NCBI GenBank assembly: GCA_013153335.1
Contig: JAADEP010000173.1
Location: 1-10,092, forward strand
Source: Chloroflexota bacterium
GTDB taxonomy: Bacteria; Chloroflexota; Anaerolineae; Anaerolineales; DRMV01
Direction: 5' to 3'
DNA length: 10,092 nucleotides
This document shows positions 5,529-10,092 of this stretch, piece by piece (the stretch's first letter is position 1; every line of letters begins with the position of its first letter). Under the pieces are notes generated by a model. That model had not been told where the DNA came from. It saw only the letters and a program-made list of their open reading frames with translations, and did not search any database. Position numbers and translations under genes: made by a program.

Positions 5529-7115
5529 ATGCGATACCGGCTGCTTTGGGTCTTTCTGCTCGTTCTTACCGCGTGTCAAGCGCCGACCCGTCCGCCTCAA
5601 GCCATTCGTGTCACCATCCAGGCGGACGGGGAAACCCATACGGTACAGGTCCCGGCCGGCACGACCGCGAAAGAAGCGGTCGCGCTGGCCGGGATCACGC
5701 TTGAACCGCTCGATCGCCTTGAGCCAGCGGGGTATACGGTGCTCACCGACGGCGCCCAGGTGCGCGTGGTGCGCGTGCAAGAAGTCTTCGAGACCCAAGA
5801 AGAGGTCATCCCCTTTGAGCGACAGACCGTGCGCAACGAGGCCCTGCCTGAAGGGGAAACGCGGGTGGTCCAACAAGGCGTCAACGGGCGCAAGCGGGTC
5901 ACCTATCGCTTGGTTTATGAGGATGGACAGCTCACGGCCCGGCAGGTGGTCAACGAAGAGATTTTGCAAGAGGCCGTCCCCGAAATCGTGATGGTGGGCG
6001 TACGCTCGCCCTTCACCCCCGAGCCTATCCCGGGCCGGCTGGCTTATCTCAACGCGGGCAACGCCTGGATTATGGAGGGCGATACGGGGCAACGGCGGCC
6101 AGTTGTGTTGACGGGCGACCTCGATGGACGCATTTTTCGGCTTTCCCCTGACCGGCGTTGGCTCTTGTTCACTCGGCACAGCACCGAGCCAGACCGCATC
6201 AACGAGCTCTGGCTCGCGGACTTGCAAGCTGATCCCGTGCGGCTGCTGGATTTGGGCATCGCCAATGTCATCCACTTCGCAGATTTCTCGCCCAAACAAC
6301 CCAAAGTTATCGCGTACTCCTCGGTCGAGCCGCGTGAGGCCCCGCCGGGATGGCAGGCCAACAACGAACTCGCGCTCATCCAGATCGCGCCCGTCAGCGG
6401 CAAGGTACTGGGGCCGAAGATCTTCCTCGAGCCCAACGCGGGCGGTGTATACGGCTGGTGGGGCACGGTGTTCGCGTGGCGACCGGATGCTCAAGGCCTC
6501 GCCCTGGCCCAACCTGACGGCGTCGGCTATCTCAAGTTGGGCGAAGAACAACCCGAACGTTGGATCGCGTTTACGCCCTATCGCACCCGCGCGGATTGGG
6601 CATGGGTGCCGGGCATCTCTTGGAGCCCCCAAGGCGACGTGCTGTTCACTGTGAGTCACGGCTTGCCCGGTTATACAGGGGGGGACGAGGCCGATCCGAC
6701 CTTCCATTTGATCGCGTATTCAACCTTGCTGCAGCAGGCGTTTGTTTTGGTCGAAGACGTGGGCATGTTCGCTTACCCGGTCGCGTCGCCGCTGCTGCCC
6801 CATGTGGATAACGGTAGCGGTTATTGGGTCGCGTATCTGCAAGCCATCACACCGCACCAAAGTGAGCTCAGCCGTTATGTTCTGATGGTCATGGACCGCG
6901 ACGGCTCGGACCGCCGCCGGCTTTACCCTACTGAGCCGGGCGACCTGGGCTTAGAGCCCCAAGAAGTCGTCTGGTCGCCCGAACCCCTGCCGCAAAGCGG
7001 CAACCCGGCCCTCGCGTTTTTGCATGAAGGGAACGTTTATCTGATCGATGCGCGCACGGGGAAGGTGCGCCAACTTACCGGGGACGGCCAGACCAGTCGG
7101 CTGGCCTGGCGCTAA
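5529..7115 (+). CDS. Lipoprotein with DUF348 and G5 domains and a C-terminal beta-propeller-like region
   Basis: A 528-residue protein with a lipoprotein signal peptide (lipobox LTAC, Cys16). Residues about 26-82 look like one DUF348/YabE-type ubiquitin-like unit (VTIQADGETHTVQVPAG, then GITLEPLDRLEP and DGAQVRVVRV). Residues about 83-157 match a G5 domain, as in YabE, Rpf-type and peptidoglycan-associated proteins: ETQEEVIPFERQTVRNEALP, then GETRVVQQGVNGRKRVTYRL, and ending RQVVNEEILQEAVPEIVMVG. From about 168 to the end are repeated blade-like units with 'SPDRRWLLFT', 'FSPKQPKVIAYS', 'WRPDAQGLALA', 'ISWSPQGDVLFT' and 'DARTGKVRQLT', as in TolB/WD40-like propellers. It is probably anchored outside the cell, facing cell-wall glycans, with the propeller binding a partner. 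No RpfB-type catalytic domain is present. The Shine-Dalgarno is weak, and coupling to the gene ending 12 bases upstream may supply translation. The domain calls are by eye but strong for G5. Confidence 0.85.
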   Translation: MRYRLLWVFLLVLTACQAPTRPPQAIRVTIQADGETHTVQVPAGTTAKEAVALAGITLEPLDRLEPAGYTVLTDGAQVRVVRVQEVFETQEEVIPFERQTVRNEALPEGETRVVQQGVNGRKRVTYRLVYEDGQLTARQVVNEEILQEAVPEIVMVGVRSPFTPEPIPGRLAYLNAGNAWIMEGDTGQRRPVVLTGDLDGRIFRLSPDRRWLLFTRHSTEPDRINELWLADLQADPVRLLDLGIANVIHFADFSPKQPKVIAYSSVEPREAPPGWQANNELALIQIAPVSGKVLGPKIFLEPNAGGVYGWWGTVFAWRPDAQGLALAQPDGVGYLKLGEEQPERWIAFTPYRTRADWAWVPGISWSPQGDVLFTVSHGLPGYTGGDEADPTFHLIAYSTLLQQAFVLVEDVGMFAYPVASPLLPHVDNGSGYWVAYLQAITPHQSELSRYVLMVMDRDGSDRRRLYPTEPGDLGLEPQEVVWSPEPLPQSGNPALAFLHEGNVYLIDARTGKVRQLTGDGQTSRLAWR

Positions 7116-7144
7116 TTCTGTCCGGCCCATCTCCCTGGCCAGCG

Positions 7145-7149
7145 AGGAG
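7145..7149 (+). promoter_or_regulatory. Shine-Dalgarno for the CPBP gene
   Basis: AGGAG, 7 bases before the ATG at 7157. Confidence 0.5.
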
Positions 7150-7156
7150 AGCTGCC

Positions 7157-7816
7157 ATGTTGCGGAAATTATGGCTCTGGGTTTGGGGTGGCGAGCCGCC
7201 CGTTTTCCCGCGCGAGGCCACCTGGGTCACGATTTTTAGCACCGCGTTCATGCTCATGGACGAGTACAATATCCTCCGGAACCTGGGTTTGCCCCTGGAT
7301 GAGGCGACCGAGAGCCTGGTTCTGTATCTTATCTTCCCGCTGCTCACGTTGCCCTGGCTCGGTCGCTCGCCGCGGGAATATGGGCTCACCCTGGGCCGTT
7401 GGCGCGAGGCCTTGCCCCTGGTCGGCCTGACTTGGGTGGTGGCGGCCGGCGTCGAGGCCGCGAGCGTCTACCTTGATCCCAGCGTTCGGGCCTATTATCG
7501 CCCATTGTGGTCAGCAACCTATCCCTGGTGGGTTTTGACCGACCTCATCGGCTGGGAGTTCATCTTTCGGGGGTATTTGCTCTTCGCCTACGCGCGTGCG
7601 TTTGGCGTGGGCGCGGCCATGTGGCTGCAAATGGTACCCTTCGCGTTGATGCACGTAGGCAAGCCCGCGGCCGAGACCTTTTCCACCTTGTTCGGCGGCG
7701 TATGGTTCGCCATCCTGGCCTGGCGCGGACGTTCGGTGCTCTATCCGATCCTGGCGCACTGGTTCATCGGGTGGTTTGTCGCGTTCATCGCAGTCGTTTT
7801 GGCTGGTGCGGTATGA
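7157..7816 (+). CDS. CPBP-family (CAAX protease-like) integral membrane protein with variant motifs
   Basis: A 219-residue multi-pass membrane protein. Hydrophobic segments lie at about 22-34, 53-68, 86-104, 122-145, 151-166, 178-189 and 194-217. The CPBP core is visible: motif 1 as GWEFIFRGYLLF (132-143), motif 2 as PFALMHVGKP (161-170), and a C-terminal ILAHWFIG (198-205). Active members have EExxxRG, FxxxH and a late HxxxN/D. Here the first Glu of motif 1 is Trp133 while Glu134, Arg138, His166 and His201 remain, and the residue four after His201 is Gly. A WExxFRG form may define a CPBP subgroup; whether such proteins cut peptides is unclear. Family roles include bacteriocin immunity and membrane proteolysis. 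It follows the G5 lipoprotein by 41 bases and precedes rlmN by 24, which suggests one operon. The family is fairly sure; activity is uncertain. Confidence 0.83.
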   Translation: MLRKLWLWVWGGEPPVFPREATWVTIFSTAFMLMDEYNILRNLGLPLDEATESLVLYLIFPLLTLPWLGRSPREYGLTLGRWREALPLVGLTWVVAAGVEAASVYLDPSVRAYYRPLWSATYPWWVLTDLIGWEFIFRGYLLFAYARAFGVGAAMWLQMVPFALMHVGKPAAETFSTLFGGVWFAILAWRGRSVLYPILAHWFIGWFVAFIAVVLAGAV

Positions 7817-7824
7817 TGGAGGAC

Positions 7825-7830
7825 GGGAGG
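7825..7830 (+). promoter_or_regulatory. Shine-Dalgarno for rlmN
   Basis: GGGAGG lies 10 bases before the ATG at 7841. An ATG at 7834 is nearer but is in another frame. Confidence 0.45.
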
Positions 7831-7840
7831 GTAATGCACC

Positions 7841-8947
7841 ATGAGCAAACGCCACGTGTATGACCTGGATTTGCCCGAGTGGGAGCAGTGGGTTCAGGAG
7901 CAAGGCCAACCGCGCTACCGCGCGCGGCAAATCTGGGAGGGCTTGTACCGGCATCTTTGGGATCGGCCCGAGGCCTTTCACCCCTTGCCCAAAGCTTTGC
8001 GCGCGGCCCTGGCCGAAGCGTTCACCTTTCGCCGACTCACGCCCGAACAAGAGCAGGTCTCGAGCGACGGCGAAACCCACAAAACCCTCTTTCGCTTGCC
8101 CGACGGGCCCGTGGTCGAGACCGTACGTATGCGCTATCTCAAGCGACGCACTTTGTGCATTTCGACCCAATCCGGCTGCGCCATGGGCTGCGTGTTTTGC
8201 GCGACCGGGCAACTCGGGCTCCTGCGCAACCTGACCGCGGGCGAGATTGTGGAGCAGGTTATCTATTACGCGCGCTGGCTGCGGGCCCAAGGCGATCGGG
8301 TCACCAACATCGTGGTCATGGGCATGGGCGAGCCCTTCCACAACTATGCCGCGACCATGGAAGCCCTGGATCGGCTCAACCATCCACGGGGCTTTAATCT
8401 CGGCGCGCGGCGCATCACCATCTCGACCGTAGGGTTGGTACCCAAAATTCGGCAATTCGCGCGCGAAGGCCGGCAATACAACCTCGCGGTCTCGCTCCAC
8501 GCGGCCGACGACGCGTTGCGGCAACAGCTCATCCCTGTGGCCAGGCGCTGGCCTTTGGCCGAGCTCATGGACACGGTACAGGATTACATTCGCCAGACCC
8601 ATCGCCGGGTCACCTTTGAATGGGCCTTGATTCGCGACGTCAACGACACGCCCGAACAAGCGCACAAGCTGAAGCGGCTGCTCCGAGGCATGTTGGCCCA
8701 CGTCAACCTCATCCCCCTCAACCCCACCCCGGGATACGAAGGCCGGGCGAGCACCCAGCGCCGAGCCGAGGCCTTCTGCGCCATCCTGCGCGAAGCCGGC
8801 ATCCCGTGCACCATCCGCCTGCGCCGCGGCATCGACATCCAAGCCGGGTGCGGCCAACTCGCGGGGCAGGCCCTAGGCCAACGCCCGCGCTTCCTCGTGG
8901 GCAAAAGCCTCCGCGCGGCCGGGGCGACCGAAGAGCGCACCGCATAA
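7841..8947 (+). CDS. rlmN: Dual-specificity RNA methyltransferase RlmN (radical SAM)
   Basis: A 368-residue protein of normal RlmN length. RlmN makes 2-methyladenosine at A2503 of 23S rRNA and A37 of some tRNAs, aiding translational fidelity, using a [4Fe-4S] cluster and two SAM molecules. The N-terminal RNA-binding region (about 8-95) is followed by the radical-SAM domain. The cluster motif CxxxCxxC is CAMGCVFC at 113-120. C106, seven residues before the first cluster Cys, and C337 in DIQAGCGQLAG match the two catalytic cysteines of the E. coli enzyme (C118 and C355). E93 matches the conserved Glu 13 residues before C106. Other signatures are VVMGMGEP (158-165), RRITISTVGLVPKI (190-203), LAVSLHAAD (215-223) and the final RRGIDIQ. 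The C-terminal Cys is also shared with Cfr, but length and context favour the housekeeping enzyme. All key residues are intact. Confidence 0.96.
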   Translation: MSKRHVYDLDLPEWEQWVQEQGQPRYRARQIWEGLYRHLWDRPEAFHPLPKALRAALAEAFTFRRLTPEQEQVSSDGETHKTLFRLPDGPVVETVRMRYLKRRTLCISTQSGCAMGCVFCATGQLGLLRNLTAGEIVEQVIYYARWLRAQGDRVTNIVVMGMGEPFHNYAATMEALDRLNHPRGFNLGARRITISTVGLVPKIRQFAREGRQYNLAVSLHAADDALRQQLIPVARRWPLAELMDTVQDYIRQTHRRVTFEWALIRDVNDTPEQAHKLKRLLRGMLAHVNLIPLNPTPGYEGRASTQRRAEAFCAILREAGIPCTIRLRRGIDIQAGCGQLAGQALGQRPRFLVGKSLRAAGATEERTA

Positions 8948-9256
8948 GACGCTGCAGTCGATGATATAGACCCGAGACGCTTCCCATCGACACAGCATTA
9001 GCCGTCTTTAAGTTAGGGCTGACCTATCCCAAGGCTTTGGAGGAGACCAGCGTTGAGGTGGCTCCGCCGCCCGCTCATCGGTTCCGCGCAGCGCATTTTC
9101 GGCGGAACAAAATCCGCCGCCTGCGTGAATTTCAACGAGCCGTGGTTCCGCGGCGATGATGGAAACGAGGGCTTTGGAGCCTTGTCCCGTCCGGAAAAAG
9201 GTTTACCCTTTGGGAACCCCGAACTCCAACAACCTTTTTCCGGAGGTGAGGGAAAG
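8948..9256. other. Repeat-rich non-coding stretch between rlmN and the IS3-type element
   Basis: About 309 bases with no supported gene. A frame open from 8965 to the stop ending at 9157 has no usual start codon and matches nothing I recognise. Short repeats are present: GGCTTTGGAG at 9033-9042 and 9170-9179, GGTTCCGCG at 9080-9088 and 9144-9152, and TCCGCCGCC at 9063-9071 and 9113-9121. Inverted pairs are GTTCCGC 9081-9087 with GCGGAAC 9102-9108, and CGGCGGA 9100-9106 with TCCGCCG 9113-9119. It probably holds the left end of the insertion element and older mobile debris. I see no clear terminator for rlmN. Confidence 0.5.
9191..9243 (+). promoter_or_regulatory. 13-bp inverted repeat overlapping the transposase Shine-Dalgarno
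   Basis: CCGGAAAAAGGTT (9191-9203) is the exact reverse complement of AACCTTTTTCCGG (9231-9243), with a 27-base loop. The right arm ends inside the GGAGG (9242-9246) that serves the ATG at 9257. In a long read-through transcript this stem could hide the ribosome binding site, while a transcript starting inside it would be free. Such protection is known for other insertion sequences (for example IS10 and IS50); here it is inferred. Confidence 0.55.
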
Positions 9257-9663
9257 ATGTCGGACACCATCCAACGCCGTCCTCGGTATAGCGAAGCCTT
9301 CAAGCGCCACGTCGTCGCCGAGTACGAACAAGGCGCCACTGTCACCGAACTCATGCGTCGTTACAATATCCACAGCCATGGCACCATCAAACGCTGGGTC
9401 GAGCGCTACGGCAAAAAGCCCTATCGCATCCAAACCGTCTTCATCGCACGCCCGAAGACCTGGACCACGTGCGCCAACTCCAGAAGCGCCTCCAGGCCCT
9501 CGAGCACCTGGTTGCGGAACTCGCCCTCGAGAACCGCATGTTGCGGGCTGCCCTGGAGGCGGCCGGGGTGGCCCCAAAAAAACCGACCGCCTCGCCACGG
9601 TCCAGCGGGCCCGCCAGGCCCACCGCGTCCTCGTCCGCCACGCCTGCCGATGGCTCGGCATGA
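9257..9663 (+). pseudogene. IS3-family transposase OrfA, broken by a single-base frameshift
   Basis: The ATG at 9257 follows GGAGG at 9242-9246. The first 63 codons encode a helix-turn-helix typical of IS3-type OrfA (RRPRYSEAFKRHVVAEYEQG, then ATVTELMRRYNI and GTIKRWVERYGKKPY). Near 9445 this frame stops resembling the family. The natural continuation is in the -1 frame from about 9445: RTPEDLDHVRQLQKRLQ and ALEHLVAELALENRMLRAAL, a leucine-zipper coiled coil. Restoring one C near 9445 (ATC CGC ACG instead of ATCGCACG) rejoins the two as VFI-RTPEDLD. The zipper frame ends at TGA 9661-9663. The gene is therefore inactive unless the lost base is a sequencing error. OrfA normally binds the element ends and forms part of OrfAB. 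Confidence 0.8.
9576..9582 (+). other. A7 slippery site for programmed -1 frameshifting (OrfA to OrfAB)
   Basis: Seven A's are read in the OrfA zipper frame as CCA AAA AAA. This is the arrangement in which tandem Lys-tRNA slippage by -1 moves ribosomes into the orfB frame. After the slip, reading continues ACC GAC CGC into TDRLATVQRARQAHRVL, with no stop. IS3-family elements typically make the OrfAB transposase this way at A6G or A7 sites. Confidence 0.75.
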
Positions 9664-9866
9664 GCCCGCAGGCGTACTATCAGGCCCGCTACCGGACCCA
9701 ACGCCGGCAAGCCCAGGAGGAGATGGTGCTGGCCTTGTTCCGAACCGTCCGAGCCCGCCATCCCCGCATGGGGGTACGCAAAATCTACATCCATGCGCAT
9801 CAAGATAAGGGCTGGAGAGCGGACAGCATTTGGAAAGTAGAGGGTTGCCTACACCGTTTGTTCTGA
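9582..9866 (+). pseudogene. IS3-family transposase OrfB, N-terminal fragment only
   Basis: In the frame entered by the -1 slip, the protein shows the start of an IS3 OrfB: QRARQAHRVLVRHACRWLGM, then SPQAYYQARYR and ARHPRMGVRKIYIHAHQ. The 'G-x-S-x-x-x-YY' and 'HPRMGxRKIY' patterns are typical of the region before the DDE domain. After about 9803 the reading becomes unlike the family (DKGWRADSIWKVEGCLHRLF) and stops at 9864-9866. The whole DDE catalytic domain is therefore missing. The break coincides with the end of an IS4-type transposase gene on the opposite strand, which suggests that element inserted here or a deletion joined the two. The remnant cannot transpose by itself. Confidence 0.75.
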
Positions 9867-10092
9867 TGGCAGGCCTTCTGCAACAAGGTTTGCAACAGGC
9901 GGAACAGTTCTTCCAAAGGTTCCCCTCGATACAACGCCAGCGCCAGGGGTACCACCATCTTCTGCACCGCCTGGACGGCTTTGTCCAGGCTCAAATCCGG
10001 CATGGCCCATCCCAACAACAGCAGCCAATGCGTCACCACGATGACGATGAGTTTGCCATAGAGCTCGCTCAAGATGCGCCAGCGCTTCTGGC
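9800..10092 (-). mobile_element. C-terminal part of an IS4-type transposase, running off the window
   Basis: On the minus strand the frame is open from the window end to TGA at 9802-9800, about 96 residues. It resembles the C-terminus of IS4-family DDE transposases: RWRILSELYGKLIVIVVTHW, then LLLLGWAMPDLSLDKAVQAV, a Leu-rich helical stretch with LEELFRLLQTLLQKA, and a final CRQPSTFQML. Such tails follow the last catalytic Glu, which lies outside the window with the rest of the gene. The first ATG-like codon visible (TTG at 10072) is not a real start, since the frame continues upstream. The end reads into sequence that also continues IS3 orfB, so the stop codon may be supplied by the disrupted IS3 element. 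The terminal inverted repeat could not be recognised. Whether the transposase is intact outside the window is unknown. Confidence 0.7.

Larger units (their letters stand above)
9170..9803 (+). mobile_element. IS3-family insertion sequence remnant, left part
   Basis: This covers the leader with the 13-bp inverted repeat, the broken orfA, the slippery site and the truncated orfB. The left terminal repeat could not be fixed. A TGGAGCC-type start near 9175 would put the end about 82 bases before orfA, a normal distance, but this is a guess. The right end is absent because the element is interrupted by IS4-type sequence near 9800-9830. Confidence 0.65.

Noticed and set aside
7511..8857. 448-codon minus-strand frame opposite the CPBP and rlmN genes
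   Set aside because: Antisense shadow of well-supported genes, with no recognisable domain.
7841..8947. Cfr-type antibiotic resistance methyltransferase
   Set aside because: Length, N-terminal domain and motifs fit housekeeping RlmN; nothing specific to Cfr is seen.
9161..9179. GGAAAC sequence reminiscent of CRISPR repeat ends
   Set aside because: No regularly spaced copies are present, so there is no array.
9053..9256. Upstream extension of orfA
   Set aside because: The strong Shine-Dalgarno at 9242-9246 and the family-like N-terminus support the ATG at 9257.

Overview
The window is a GC-rich bacterial chromosome segment of mostly core genes, ending in a small insertion-sequence graveyard. 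The high GC content, thermophile-like protein composition (rich in R, E, L, V, W and Y, few C) and gene set (PccB-type carboxyltransferase, ThiS-like carrier, FAH-fold enzyme, ScpB, G5-domain lipoprotein, RlmN) fit a thermophilic or moderately thermophilic Chloroflexota/Anaerolineae-like organism. That taxonomy is inference; no rRNA or phylogenetic marker is present.

Layout. Positions 1-829: the 3' part of a small-molecule O-methyltransferase gene, overlapping a gene for a four-helix membrane protein. Positions 902-2458: an acyl-CoA (probably propionyl-CoA) carboxylase carboxyltransferase subunit, with no biotin carboxylase gene beside it. Positions 2459-2646: a structured intergenic region with tandem hairpins and a consensus TATAAT. 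Positions 2647-4244: a short plus-strand operon of an unrecognised charged protein, a ThiS/MoaD-like sulfur carrier ending in Gly-Gly, and an FAH-family hydrolase/isomerase. A perfect 12-bp GC-rich hairpin separates this operon from convergent scpB (4291-4824, minus).

Positions 4965-8947 form a plus-strand run divergent from scpB: two lipoproteins (a YpmS/LmeA-like small one, and a large DUF348-G5-propeller one), a CPBP-family membrane protein with unusual motif residues, and the 23S rRNA/tRNA methyltransferase RlmN. The lipoproteins and CPBP protein look like a cell-envelope group; RlmN is probably just co-transcribed.

Positions 8948-10092 are mobile DNA. A repeat-rich non-coding stretch leads into the 5' part of an IS3-family element, which has a hairpin overlapping its Shine-Dalgarno, an inactivating single-base frameshift in orfA, and a preserved A7 slippery site for -1 frameshifting into orfB. 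It is cut off by the tail of an IS4-type transposase gene on the minus strand, which runs off the window. I found no convincing novel defence or biosynthetic system. The most unusual items are the SD/Gly-Gly codon overlap behind thiS, the orphan ThiS-FAH pairing, the G5-propeller lipoprotein, the Asp-to-His metal-ligand change in the methyltransferase, and the nested IS structure.
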